64,000 nucleotides of DNA from Anastrepha obliqua (Eukaryota > Arthropoda > Insecta > Diptera > Tephritidae), in contig NW_026562179.1 in NCBI RefSeq assembly GCF_027943255.1, forward strand, positions 4,652,501-4,716,500, read 5' to 3'. The notes below the pieces were generated by a model that had not been told where the DNA came from, made no database searches, and saw only the letters and a list, made by a program, of their open reading frames with translations. The position numbers were made by a program, and so were the translations under genes. Of this stretch, positions 1 to 10,645 are shown one piece after another (positions within the stretch are counted from its first letter, which is position 1; every line of letters begins with the position of its first letter).

Positions 1-1334
1 AGCAATTGCAGCTTTCGCGACCTTCAACTATTTTTAGGTCATTTTTTAACAATTGCAAATTATGCAGAAGTCCGCAAGTTATAGGAATTATTAATGATAC
101 CGTGACCAACGTTCGCGAAGAAGTTTGCAATGTTGCACATTCAAAAGGTTGCAATAAAATTTTTATGTCTTTTAAAATTAAAATTTCGTCAGCCGAAAAC
201 GGGGCAAGTCCCTTTGGGGTTGAAAGAAGAACACTGCTTATAGCATCATTTGTTTTAAGAATTCTTTCAATCATATGAAATGCGCTATTCCATCTTGTAG
301 GACATTCTTGCTTTAAACTGTATGGCTTCTCTGTATTTTGAGCTTCTTTAAACTTGGCGTAAGCTACTGTGCTTTTCTTAAAAAATCCCACAATACTTTT
401 GCATTTCCCCATAATAACTTGAACTATTAAATTAATAACATGCGCAAAGCATGGCACATGTCTTTTTTGCAATATCTCACATGCTTTTATCATTGTTCTT
501 GCGCTATCGGTAACAATGGCTGCAACTTTGTCCATAACTTCCCATTCAATTAGCACTGCACATAGAGAGTTCGCAATGTTTTCTGCAGAATGATTTTTCT
601 CATTCTGTAACTTACTAGTCGAAAGTACTGCTGTGCGAAGTTTAAAATCTAGATCTATAAAATGGCAAGTTACGGTCAAATAAGCCTCGTTGGCTCGAGA
701 TGTCCAACAGTCGGTTGTCACAGCGCAATATTCCACTTCTTGCAAAATGCTTTTCAGTTTCATTCTCATGTTCATGAATAAATTATTATAACATGTTGAA
801 AGCATTGTTGATCGTGAAGGCAATTCGTATCGGGGATTCAAAGCATTTATAAATTGCTTAAATCCCTCGTTTTCTACAATGTAAAATGGACGTAAATCGG
901 AGCAAATGAAATTTAACAATGCGCTGTCCAAATCTCTCTTCCGTTTCGATGAGGCTTCATATTTTTTATCCAAATAAGCCGCCATATGTCCTGAAGCCTT
1001 TGGCAACTCACTCACCGTTAACGTTGGGTGTACCCGCTTTAAATGTCCCGCCATGTTGGTGGTGTTTCCGCTGGTTTGATAAATTTTACCACATTTTAAA
1101 CATTTGGCAGTCTTGCCATCCGAGGACTTATTAAAAAAATTCCACACATTGGACTGACCATATCGCGCCTTTTTGGCTTGCGGCTCTTCCTCTTGCTCTT
1201 TTTCTTCAATGGTTGCCGCACTACAACCTATATACAAATGAGACAAAACACAGAGGTTAACTTGTAAAGAAGGCATCAGTTAATATATATATGTACATAC
1301 CTTGCCCATTTGAAGCTCTAAGATATTTATCCAT
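1..1334 (-). CDS. hAT transposase, N-terminal 2/3, two exons, partial
   Basis: Reading the minus strand from an ATG at 1334, exon 1 (1334-1301) encodes a short leader beginning MDKYLRASN. A 73-bp intron (1300-1228) has a GTATGT donor and a TATATAG acceptor, and exon 2 then stays open to the window edge, about 420 residues in all. Residues about 38-80 form a BED zinc finger (CLKCGK, later GHLKRVHP). The RNase-H-like fold follows, with TTDCWTS (first catalytic D), IVTDSARTM (second D region), a CFAHVINL block and the hAT motif CPTRWNS. The catalytic glutamate and the hATC dimerisation domain lie off the window. Without the intron the reading frame would be lost at the 5' end. I see no stop codon or frameshift, so this may be a young copy. 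The family excises and inserts DNA with 8-bp target duplications. Confidence 0.88.
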
Positions 1335-1425
1335 TATAACCACTGCCTGCCAACAGCAATAACTCTAAAAATAACGCTCTAGCTTTTACTGCGTTTTTTT
1401 CTCAGTGATGGAAAAACTGGCAAAA

Positions 1426-1516
1426 ACATCGAACATCGGAGAAAAAACATCGATGTTTTTTACGAAAGGAGAAACATCGATGTATCGATACTACATCGAT
1501 GTTTCGCACAGCTCTA
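1426..1516. repeat. hAT subterminal ACATCGATGT repeats and terminal repeat
   Basis: The palindrome ACATCGATGT occurs exactly at 1447-1456, 1474-1483 and 1493-1502, with degenerate half-copies at 1426-1440. The outermost 16 bases are the putative terminal inverted repeat. Short subterminal repeats of this kind commonly serve as transposase binding sites in hAT elements; that role is inferred here. Confidence 0.6.
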
Positions 1517-1573
1517 CTTCTTAGAACCTAACAACTACCAACTTACTAACTACATTAAATTAGAATTAACATT

Positions 1574-3170
1574 TTGCGTTGCAGATTCCCACTGCTGGCA
1601 AATGCCATCAGCGGTCTGAACATTTTCAATTACAAGGCTCCGATCGTAACAATCCAAAATGGAAACGGGTGGATCATTGGCGGGTCATTCAAACTGGTAC
1701 ACGTCATCAATATACAACAATATGCTACAACCTTGAGGCAAATGGAAAACTTAACAAACCGAATTGAGGACCAGATATTAACACAGCACTACATCAATCA
1801 AACGCTAGAACGACTTCATGAACTAATGGGCAACACAGGTACAGCAAGAAATACTCGATCTATTGACTGGCTAGGCTCAGCGTGGAAATGGATAGCAGGA
1901 TCACCTGACGCAACGGATTGGAGCAATATCCTGCACAGTCAAAATCAGATAATTCAGAATAGCAACCATCAGTACAGGGTTAATAAGAAACTATTCACGG
2001 CTACACAGGAGGTATTGGAAAAAATCGACGAGGTCGTGGATCGCACGAATAACGTGGTAAAGGAAACAGAAATCATGGAATTCAGACAAAACGCACTTCA
2101 CAACATTTTTCTTCTTCGCGAGGATGTAAACGAAATGGTGCGGGGATGTCAGTTGGCAAAGAATGGAATTGTCAACACCAACCTACTGGATATGGACGAA
2201 ATTAACCAAGTTCTATCAGAAATAGAAACGCTCCCATATCAGAATATAATAGCAGCAATCGAATATGGCCAATCGTCGGTACTGACTAACGGGACACTTC
2301 TTCTCTACGTCCTTTCAATGCCAAAAGTAACAACTAAAAAATATAATCTCCTGGTTACTCGCGCTGGAATCTATGGAGGTAAGCAACTAAATCTCCCTTT
2401 TGACAAGATGCTTGTCAACCAGGAAGAGACGTACGGTCTAACAAAGAATTGCCTGGTGATCAGCTCGTCCACGGTATGTAAATCAGAATCCTTGATTAAA
2501 CTGGAAGAAAGCAGTTGCCTACCGCGACTCCTAAAAGGTGGAGAAGCCAACTGCGAATTCATCAGACAGAATGGGTCACAAATAGAGCTGATAAACGAGA
2601 ACACCGTGTTTATATCAAACTTCCAAGGAGTAATCAAAAATAGCAATGCCTCTATTACGGTAAATGGCACCTACGTAATCCAATTAAATAACGAAACAGT
2701 CACCATTGGTGACCAAGTATTTTCTAGTTATGAAACTATTACCGCACAGGCCCTTCCAGCAGTACTATCAAAGGTGAAGAGCCATACAATCAAGGTCAAC
2801 CTAGAATACGTCCACGACCTGACCATGGAAAACATAAGGTATATTGGGTACGTATGAAAAGGTAAATTTCTCTCTCGCTTCAGAAATCCTCTCGATATGT
2901 GCAATTGTTCTTATTGCCGCCATGCTGTGGAGATGCTACAATAGAAAGCTAGACCTTCCGCCAGTTGAAATCCCGACTCATTGGTCAGATAATACTAACA
3001 ACAGCAAAATCATTAGAGGAAAGTCTGCTCCTGAAATCCATCGCCTGGACAATAGCCTACCAGCCACACCAATCAGTATCAACATGTCGCCAGGAAACTG
3101 TAATTACTCTCTACAACATTTTGACACCTCGCAATTTTCGTCTTTTGATCTGCGAGACGCAGATCTTTAA
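1574..3170 (+). pseudogene. env: Errantivirus-type env (element B), frameshifted
   Basis: Two overlapping frames make up this envelope gene. The first (1574-2857, about 427 residues) holds the ectodomain with a furin-type site (RNTR) followed by a hydrophobic stretch ending WKWIAGSPDA, the usual fusion-peptide position in insect errantivirus Env. It has several N-glycosylation sequons (for example NGT, NAS, NET). The second frame (about 2844-3170) carries a membrane segment (ILSICAIVLIAAMLW) and a cytoplasmic tail of about 75 residues. The break near 2850 separates ectodomain from anchor, so the copy should not make an anchored protein. A pyrimidine-rich acceptor ends in AG at 1583-1584, consistent with env being expressed from a spliced RNA in this family. 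The start codon would be on an upstream exon. Confidence 0.8.
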
Positions 3171-3179
3171 AGGGGGAGG
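3169..3179 (+). promoter_or_regulatory. Polypurine tract of element B
   Basis: The purine run AAAGGGGGAGG overlaps the env stop codon and lies directly before the LTR start AGTTATGTTGCC. This is the expected position and composition for the plus-strand primer. Confidence 0.75.
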
Positions 3180-3609
3180 AGTTATGTTGCCATACACCAC
3201 TATACTTCCCAACGTCGCACCCTGTGATCACATTGCACTACACGTGAGTTCATTGCTCCAATTAAAGTTCACACAAGAACTTTCGCTGACGCGACACACG
3301 CGCAAGCGATCCATTGCAATATCCAATGCTTGGGAATTGCAAGGCCAGCATATTGGCCAACACGCGCAACCCAACGATTGCGAAATACCAGCAAGTGGTG
3401 GGAACTGCAACGTTGGCGAATTAGCTTAGGTTAAGAAGTTAGTTGGTAAGAATTATATTTTGTAAAGTTTAGTTAGAATCGGAACCGCAACTAGTGCGGA
3501 ATAAAATTATATGTGACTAATTGAAATCGTGTTTTTTATGTTATCGGTGAACAGTTAGTTCACCGCATCTTTAATTTTTTGGAAGCCCCTATCGGTCAGG
3601 GGCTTAACT
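3180..3609 (+). repeat. LTR of element B (430 bp)
   Basis: It starts AGTTA and ends CTTAACT, the inverted termini usual for this gypsy group. It follows a polypurine tract and contains an AATAAA signal near 3500. It shows no obvious similarity to the 361/421-bp LTRs of element A, yet element A's primer-binding site begins at its last base. Confidence 0.8.
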
Positions 3610-3622
3610 GGCGCCCGAGCAG
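3609..3622 (+). promoter_or_regulatory. Primer-binding site of element A copy A1
   Basis: TGGCGCCCGAGCAG overlaps the final LTR base. The first ten bases match the tRNA-Lys type PBS known from other retroelements; the rest diverges. The same site follows LTRs at 18209 and 31733, and a G-to-A variant (TGGAGCCCGAGCAG) follows the LTR at 45902. Confidence 0.7.
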
Positions 3623-3707
3623 TTGAGTAAAAAGTCGGTAGCTAGGCTCCGGAGTAGCGCAAAAGCAAAACGGGGGCATATATGTGCCAGCCTGTGCCGC
3701 AACAACA

Positions 3708-3895
3708 AAAAACTCCGTAAAGGATAAATGCAACAACAAAATCCGTAAAGGATAAGTGCAACAACAAAATCCATAAAGGATAAGTGAAAAAAAAAAAATC
3801 CGTAAAGGATAAATGCAACAACGAAATCCGTAAAGGATAAGTGCAACAACAAAATCCGTAAAGGATAAGTGAAACAAACAAAATCCGTAAAGTAC
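3708..3895 (+). repeat. Leader tandem repeat, unit about 27-28 bp (copy A1)
   Basis: Seven or so imperfect copies of a unit containing AATCCGTAAAGGATAAGTGC lie in the untranslated leader. The same array recurs at 18303-18496, 31836-32030 and 46000-46190. On the minus strand it creates long spurious open frames. Confidence 0.85.
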
Positions 3896-4259
3896 AAGTG
3901 CCATCCTTGATGCCAACAAAAATCCGTAAGGGTTAAATATTAACAATTTATAAAAGGCAAGTACTGAAGGGAAGGAAGTCTCCTGAGAAGCAGAAAAAAT
4001 TAACACCAAGTCCAAAAAAAAAACATAAAAGAGAAGTGGTCCTGTGAAGTGAAGCGTACCATCATCAAAATCCAACAAACAAATCATCAGAGAGGTGCTT
4101 CAAGAGTCCATAAAGATTATTTGCATCGTAAGTTAAGTTTATTTTAATGATATAATAACAATCAAAAACTTTAATTATCATATAAAAATAAGAAAGTAAA
4201 TAAAAATTTGAGTTGAGTTAATATTTCTGTTACAAAAAAAAAAGATATATATATATAAA

Positions 4260-5456
4260 ATGGCGAATCCGAATAATTTGGTAAGGCCCCCCATACTTCC
4301 CTCAAATTCCGCTCCTAATACTTCGCAAAATGCTCAGTTAAGTTTAGACGATTTAAGAGTTCTTATTTCGGATATAGCGGCGGACGTTTTTAGAAACCAA
4401 GGACTTCAGGCTATCCGCGAAACTTTCAATCCAAACGATGGATTAGCCAATATTAGGGACCAACCAATAGACAAACAGGGGGAAAATCTAAATGATATGG
4501 ACAAAATACCGGACGTCGTGAAATATTTAAAAGAATTCTCTGGGCAACCAGGAGAATTTAATTTGTGGAAGAAAAGTGGGGACAGAATTTTGAGAATATA
4601 CGAACCTATAAAGGGAACGCCGAAATATTACGGAATTTTGAGTGTGATCAGAAATAAAATCACAGGTAACGCTGACATAGCGTTAGAATCTTATAACACA
4701 CCGTTAAATTGGAGTGCAATCTCACAATGCTTAATCACACATTATGGGGACAAACGTGACCTATCTACTCTGGAATATCAGATGACAACTCTGGTACAAG
4801 GTAGTAATAGCATCCAAGAATTTTACCAAAAAGTGTACTCACATCTTTCACTAATATTGAATAGATTAAGATGTCTTGAAATGGGTAATGAATCTCTTAC
4901 TCTGCTGACAAAGGTATATAGGGGCAAAGCTCTCGACACCTTCATTAGGGGTTTAAATGGCAACTTGCCTCGCCTCTTAGGGATCAGAGAATCGGTGGAC
5001 TTGCCGCAGACTCTTCACCTTTGCCTTAAGCTGGAGAATCAAAGCTTTCGCTCGAACCATGCTTACAACGGAAGATGGAAACCACCTTCACAGCAATACT
5101 CAAAGCGAAACTCTGGATAACAGCAGAAACCAATATTTCACCCACAATTAGCCTATATTCCGCAACCAAGGCAATTATTTTTTAACCAACGAGAACAAAA
5201 TAACGCGATCCCTCTTCGTCCACCTAGGTCCATGCCAAAGCCAGAACCAATGGAAGTGGACTCAATCATGCACTCTCATAGAATAAATTATATGAATAGG
5301 CCACAACCACACCAACATTTTGGAAAAAGGCCACAACAATTCGGTAATCATCAACAAGCAAAAAATCATATTAATACGACTGGAATAACAAACGAACAAC
5401 AGTTAGATGAGGATAAGCAGTTTGGCGAACCAAGTGACATCCATTTTTTAGCATGA
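4260..5456 (+). pseudogene. gag: gag of element A, copy A1 (one internal stop)
   Basis: The ATG at 4260 follows an (AT)n run. The first 286 residues are open to a TAA at 5118-5120, and the same frame then continues to 5456, giving about 398 codons with one nonsense codon; copy A4 reads through this point (CACAAC instead of GATAAC). The middle part ([22 protein letters not shown]) is typical of the capsid of errantivirus-like gypsy elements. No CCHC zinc knuckle is present; the tail is rich in Q, N, P and R. The terminal ATGA (5453-5456) overlaps the pol start, implying a -1 relation between gag and pol. Confidence 0.8.
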
Positions 5457-7190
5457 TAAGCTCTTCTTTACCATATTTTGAAGTAAGGACGGAGAGCGGA
5501 AAGACGCTAAAATTTTTATTAGATACAGGATCAAGCAAAAATTATGTTGAGCCGGAATTAGTAAGTAAGCGTATAGCAAATAAAAATCCATTTTTTGCCA
5601 TGTCAATAGTAGGCGACATAAAAATTAGCGAGCATGGATTTGTAAAACTCTTTAAGTTAGATAATAAAATAAAATTTTACCTAATGCCCTCTCTAAAAAC
5701 ATTCGATGGTATTTTGGGGAACGATACCCTTAGGGAAATAGGAGCAGATATCTATATCAATGAAAATATTATGGTATTAAGTAATGGTTTCAAAGTACAC
5801 CTTAAACAACTCCCGACGCAATGTGTAAATGCAATAAACATTGAAGCGGAAAATTTGTCAAACGAACAAAAAAAAGGAATGAAAATAATTGCAAATACAT
5901 ATAGTAACCTTTTTTCAGAACCGGATGAAAAGCTTACGTATACAACTAGAGTAGTGGGCGAAATTAGAGCCACGACACACTCGCCTGTGTACACGAAGCT
6001 CTACCCTTACCCTGCTTCATTGAAATCCGAAGTAGAGAGTCAAATAGAAAAGCTTCTAAAAGATGGAATCATAAGACCATCTAGGTTTCCTTTTAATTCT
6101 CCGGTATGGATAGTTCCTAAGAAACCAGACCAAACTGGAAAAAAACAATATAGAATGGTCATAGACTACAGGAAGTTAAATTCAATCACAATTGCCGACA
6201 GATATCCCATTCCAGAGATTTCAGAAGTCATCTCTCAACTATGAACTAGTAATTTTTTTTCAGTTCTCGACCTTAAAAGTGGATTCCATTAGATTCCACT
6301 AAAAATATCCTATATGGAGAAAACTTCGCTCACCATAAATAATGGAAAATATGAATTCACACGGCTGCCGTTTGGCCTAAAAAACGCACCGTCAATTTTC
6401 CAGCGTACGCTTGACGATATCCTACGGGAATACATTGGAAGATGCTGCTATGTTTACATAGATGACATCATTATTTTCAGTAGGTCAGAAGAAGAACATT
6501 TTAAACACATAAAAAGCATATTCAAAGCTTTGGAAGAATCCAATATGAAAGAGCAATTAGACAAATGTAAGAAGTCGATTTTTTAGGCTACGTTATTACA
6601 CCCCATGGGATTAAAACTAATCAGGAAAAGGTTAGGGCTATACAAAATTTTCCTGAACCACAAACCCTTAAAGAGCTTCGTAGTTTTCTTGGCATTTCAG
6701 GATACTATAGGCGGTTCACCAAGGACTACTCAAAACTTGCTAAGCCCTTGATATCCCTTTTAAGGGGGGAGGGAGGACGAACGTCCAAAAATAAATCCGC
6801 AAAATTACGAATAAGTTTAAATGATGATGCTAAGGAATCTTTTGCCAAAATAAAGAATGCACTCACCTCAGAAGATTTAGTACTTGCTTACCCAGATTTT
6901 AGTAAAGATTTTGAGCTAGTAACAGATGCCTCAAACTTTGCTATCGGTGCAGTCCTTTCACAAAATGATAGACCAATATCATTTATCTCTAGAACTTTAA
7001 ATAAAAAGGAAATGTTAGCTATAATATGGGCTCTGAACTATTTGAGAAATTATCTGTATGGGTCGGTTAAGGTCAAAATATTCACAGACCACCAGCCGTT
7101 AACCTATGCGCTAAGCAATAAGAATAACAACAGTAAAATGAAGAGATGGAAGGCTATACTCGAAGATTACAATTACGAAATGTTCTATAA
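5453..7190 (+). pseudogene. pol: pol of element A, copy A1: protease, RT, RNase H; no integrase
   Basis: The aspartic protease has the LLDTGSSKNY active site near 5515. RT follows with KLYPYP, MVIDYRKLN, DRYPIP, FGLKNAP and the catalytic YIDD at about 6456-6470. RNase H follows with DASNFAIGA and FTDHQPL. Defects seen are in-frame stops TGA 6242-6244 and TAG 6290-6292 (CGA and CAG in copy A3) and a 13-nt deletion near 6570, compared with A2 and A4, which shifts frame. After FYNLGKG, near 7190-7200, the sequence passes straight into Env; the integrase domain (HHCC, DDE) is absent. Confidence 0.82.
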
Positions 7191-8409
7191 CCTAGGAAAA
7201 GGCTTAAAGTACATCGCCGGTTTCATGGACAGCGACGATGAACAGGAAATAAAAGATGCGTTAACCAAAATAAAGGACAATGAAAAAGGCACCTACATTA
7301 AACTAAGTGACTTGACGTACATAAACAATTTCATGACCGAACAAGTAACTAACATAACTGCGAATATAAACAAACAACAAACTTTAGTCAGTAGATATAT
7401 TAATGAGTTCAAGGACGGTGCACAGAATAAAATCAAAACACTGGAAGACGAAGTCCGATTTATCGAACAGACTTATAGTATAAACAATGACATATCGCTT
7501 TTGAATAACCATGTTGATAACATAGGACAAATTATATTTTCCAGCAAATTGGGAGTTATTTCCACGGACATTTTGACGCAAAAGGAACTTAGTTTGATTA
7601 ACGACTACGATAGCTATAGCAATACGAAAATTGTAGTACTTTTCCAAGAAAATAACATTATCCTATCTTTACTAATACCTCAATTCTCTCCTAGTCCTCT
7701 AGCCAAAATCCAATTTGAACCATTACCAAATATTGCAAACAAATCAGTGTTTTAGAACCCATCAGAAATATTAACAGATAACTCTAATAAAATTTATAGT
7801 AGAAATGTGAAAGACAAATTAGAAAAAAACTTGATTTCATTAGATAATGAATGTATTGCAAACATTTTAAAATTTAAGGAAGCACAATGTAAAATGGAAA
7901 TTTCAGTAAAATCTGAAGTAGTAGAAATGGTACAAGGAACTCTCATATTTAAGAATTTTAAAGGAAAAATAACTCACGATTGTAACAAATGAGAAATAAG
8001 ACAAGAAGGAACCTTCCTCATTAAATTTGAAAATTGTAATATTAATGTTCTGAATAAAACCTATACAAATGTAAACTTAAAAATGTACGAAACACTTGTA
8101 TTACCAAATTTAGTCACAAAAATCAAAGAAACTAAAAATGCTACAAAATTGGACTTACAAATTGAAAATCTATATTTAAAACAAATACAACATGAAGATA
8201 CCATTAGAAATTTAGTAGATAAAAATAAAAAAATGGATGTAATTAGCTTAAGTTCAGATATATCTATTGTACTTATTTTTGCAACTTTTATTCTCACTTT
8301 CATTATTAAATATAGACAAAAACTGTATTTATCACCTCAGTCAATAATAACTACCGAACATATGCCAAACACCCAAGCTGGGCCATTTCTTGAAATTAAA
8401 ACACCATAA
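7190..8409 (+). pseudogene. env: Env C-terminal part fused in frame to RNase H, copy A1
   Basis: The fused frame continues from RNase H into a fusion-peptide-like stretch (LKYIAG, aligning by eye with WKWIAG of element B), then Env heptad-like and coiled-coil regions, and a C-terminal membrane segment (IVLIFATFILTFII) with a short tail to 8409. Two nonsense codons interrupt it, TAG 7753-7755 and TGA 7990-7992. The signal peptide and the N-terminal subunit are missing. Copies A2-A4 share the same join, so it predates their separation. Confidence 0.75.
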
Positions 8410-8440
8410 TTCAATACTCGATTGCGGACAATCGATTTAA

Positions 8441-8449
8441 GAAGGGAAG
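8441..8449 (+). promoter_or_regulatory. Polypurine tract, copy A1
   Basis: GAAGGGAAG directly precedes the LTR start AGTTAACCC. The same tract precedes the LTRs at 31313, 45482 and 49725. Confidence 0.75.
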
Positions 8450-8824
8450 AGTTAACCCAAACCAAGTTAACAAACTCTTTGCTTCTTATATTTTTCATTT
8501 ATTCTTTTTAATTAAATTGCTTATTCAAATTTCATACTGATTTCTGCAATAAGCTTATAATGCAAGTATTATAAAATTGCTTACTCAAACTTCATATTGA
8601 TTTCTGCAATAAGCTTATAATGCAAGTATTATAAAATTGCTTACTCAAATTTCATATTGATTTCTGCAATAAGCTTGTAATGCAAGTATTATAAAATTGC
8701 TTATTTAAGTTCCTAGAATTAAGTCACGCCACTATTTTTATTACTATAAATTAAGTAGTTTACTTGTTTAAGCGGCTTTTTGGTTTAAGAACTGTGAGTG
8801 AATAAAGTGCGGTCAATTGGACCG
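8450..8824 (+). repeat. 3' LTR of copy A1, truncated
   Basis: It matches the element A LTRs from AGTTAACCC through the AATAAAGTGCGGTC segment, then breaks at GGACCG (8824), losing about the last 46 bases. Three 60-bp units (8516-8695) lie inside it. Unrelated sequence follows. Confidence 0.85.
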
Positions 8825-8828
8825 CAAC

Positions 8829-8873
8829 GTCAACGAGTTTCTTCCTAACAAGTGCAAAAGCAATTCTGCTCTA
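8829..8873 (+). repeat. Dispersed repeat shared with 63888-63932
   Basis: About 45 bases starting AACGAGTTTCTTCC and ending TCTGCTCTA recur at 63888-63932 with one or two differences. It is likely flanking host or repeat DNA into which the next element inserted. Confidence 0.7.
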
Positions 8874-9246
8874 AAGCGTATGCAGGTGTGTATATATATA
8901 TAGGACATAAAACCTTGAGCTGACGACTGCACTATTCTGTTTCCTTAGTATGCGGAGTGGTATCCAGCAGAAACAGCATTCAGGCTAATGGTGCAGTTGC
9001 TCCCGCCCCGTTAAAATGATGGCAAATCTCTAGGAACGCTCCATATTTCATCGCCATTAAGTGTCGGCGTAGGTCTAGTTCTAATATTCCTAGTTAACAC
9101 TGGTTCGGCTCTGAACTCAAGCTCCCATAAGGAGCCTTTGTCAACCCTAGCATGGCCTCCCTGTATGCAAAGATAACCATGGAATCGTCAATGGTGACTA
9201 CGCATCGGAATATGGATAACGACTTAGAAGGTGGGGCCCATACAAA

Positions 9247-10644
9247 ATGAATACAAGCAACACAAAACTACAAACTACGGAAGAGGCTGAAGTAACAGCA
9301 AAAATCACAATAGCTATTGCAGATAGCAATAATGGCTGCGGGGACCTCCTTAAAAACCCTTTCCAAAGGAGTTCAAGGCTGACGCACTCGCCACCAGACA
9401 CGGGAAGGACTAGATCGACGTCACCGTGTATACAGCACTTCGGTTTCGTAAAGGCGATGACGGCTGGAGAAATTTACCAAGCATTCGGCGATAAAGTTAA
9501 GGAGTTAGCGGAAATGATGGAGCTTTGGAAGCGAAATATCAATCAACGAATGAGGGATTTGATCACGAATATAACGGACCTCCATAAAAAACTAGGAAGA
9601 ACTGTCCTTACCCAGAGGAACCAGGTGCCAAGAGGGACGAAGCGAAACCTGTTATTCAAGACAAAGGTACACAAACATCACCTCTGATTAAGCGACCATG
9701 GATTGCACGCCAAAGAATGCAATTGTCAACGCCGCCGCACACTCAGCCAAAAGAAGCAAAACTAACCGAATTGAAGTCTTGAGGAATGCGCCGGTTACAA
9801 CGAATGAGCAAACAACACAGAAAAATGGCAATTGGTTAAATCGAAGAAGAACCAAAAGGGGTCTACGCAGAATACTCTTAAACGAGACGATAAGAAGACG
9901 GAAAATAACGACGCCAAAAACAATCGAAGACGGAGAAGACCACCACGTGAGGACGCTATCGTAGTCAAAAGCGCTGGTAGCATCTCATATGCCGAAATCT
10001 TGAAACGCGTTAAGACAGAGCCAAGTCTTAAGGAGCTTAGCAATAATATACAAGAAGTCAAGAAAACAGCCAAAGGAGAGTTACTGCTGCTGCTAGAAAA
10101 ATCATCAAACCCAAATATCTCGAAGGTTCATGAAGCTGTAGATGTCAGGGCACTTAAGGAGCTGAGGCAGGTGGAAATTCGTGACCTTGATGAAATCTCG
10201 ACAAAGGAAGAAGTCCACGAGGCGGTAGGAAAATAATTCCAAGAGCTAGAGGTACCTATCTCAGCCATCCTGGGTCTGCGAAAAGCTTATGGAGGAACAC
10301 AAACGGTGACGCTAAAGGTAACACCGGAAATCGCTACCAAACTGGTGGAAGCTAATAAAATCCGTATAGGCCTCGTAATTTGTCGCATGCGGGAGAAGAT
10401 CGAGCCAAAAAGATGCTTTAAATACATGAAATATGGGCATGTGGCAGTAAGCTGTAAAAGCACAGCTGACCTTACAAACACCTGCTTCAAATGTGGCAAT
10501 AAGGACCACCAAGCCAAAAACTGCACACAAACAGCGAGCTGTATAATGTGCAAGAAGGAAAATGCAAGTGATACAGCACATGCGATGACCAGCAGCAAGT
10601 GTCCTCAATATCTGAGAGCTCTTAAAGAAATCCGGCAGAACTGA
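9247..10644 (+). pseudogene. R1-type ORF1 (Gag with three zinc knuckles), frameshifted
   Basis: Three frames carry it: an N-terminal piece (9247-9687), a basic KKxx/RRRR-rich piece with the block VVKSAGSISYAEILKRVK (9832-10236), and a C-terminal piece (10306-10644). The last holds CCHC knuckles beginning CFKYMKYGH, CFKCGNKDH and CIMCKKEN; the first knuckle has Tyr-Met where C/G residues are usual (C-F-K-Y), so it is damaged. The layout SYAEVL, then EIRDLD, then triple knuckle matches the better preserved Gag at 29916-31193. RNA binding is the family role. Confidence 0.75.
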
Positions 10645-10645
10645 A

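Larger units (their letters stand above)
1..1516 (-). mobile_element. hAT-superfamily DNA transposon, 5' part (runs off the window)
   Basis: The transposase gene runs leftward off the window. The right-hand end of the element lies near 1516, where the minus strand begins TAGAGCTGTGCGAAAC, a plausible hAT terminal inverted repeat. The next eight bases, CTTCTTAG (1517-1524), would be the 8-bp target duplication. The other end is outside the window, so neither repeat can be confirmed. The element interrupts the env-bearing gypsy element B that continues from 1517. Confidence 0.8.
1517..3609 (+). mobile_element. Gypsy/errantivirus element B, 3' portion (env and LTR)
   Basis: Only the env region, polypurine tract and 3' LTR of this element are in the window. 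Its 5' part lies beyond the hAT insertion. Its 3' LTR is followed directly by the primer-binding site and leader of element A copy A1, so the two elements are fused head to tail at one LTR. Confidence 0.8.
3610..8824 (+). mobile_element. Gypsy element A, copy A1 (no nested insertions)
   Basis: Order is PBS, repeat-rich leader, gag, protease, RT, RNase H, Env C-terminal part, polypurine tract, LTR truncated at 8824. It is the least interrupted of four A copies in the window and shows that the family lacks integrase even without nested insertions. Its 5' LTR is of type B (3180-3609) and its 3' LTR of type A. Confidence 0.85.

Noticed and set aside
3596..4087. Long minus-strand frames rich in ILYGF, LSFTDF and CCC/FFF repeats (also near 18.2, 31.7 and 45.9 kb)
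   Set aside because: They are the reverse complement of the 27-28-bp leader repeat of element A. They exist because the unit lacks stops in some frames, and have no domain or codon support.
6748..8409. Integrase hidden in the region after RNase H of element A
   Set aside because: I looked for HHCC, D-D-E and GPY-type motifs in all copies and found none; the sequence after NLGKG is Env-like with a C-terminal membrane segment.
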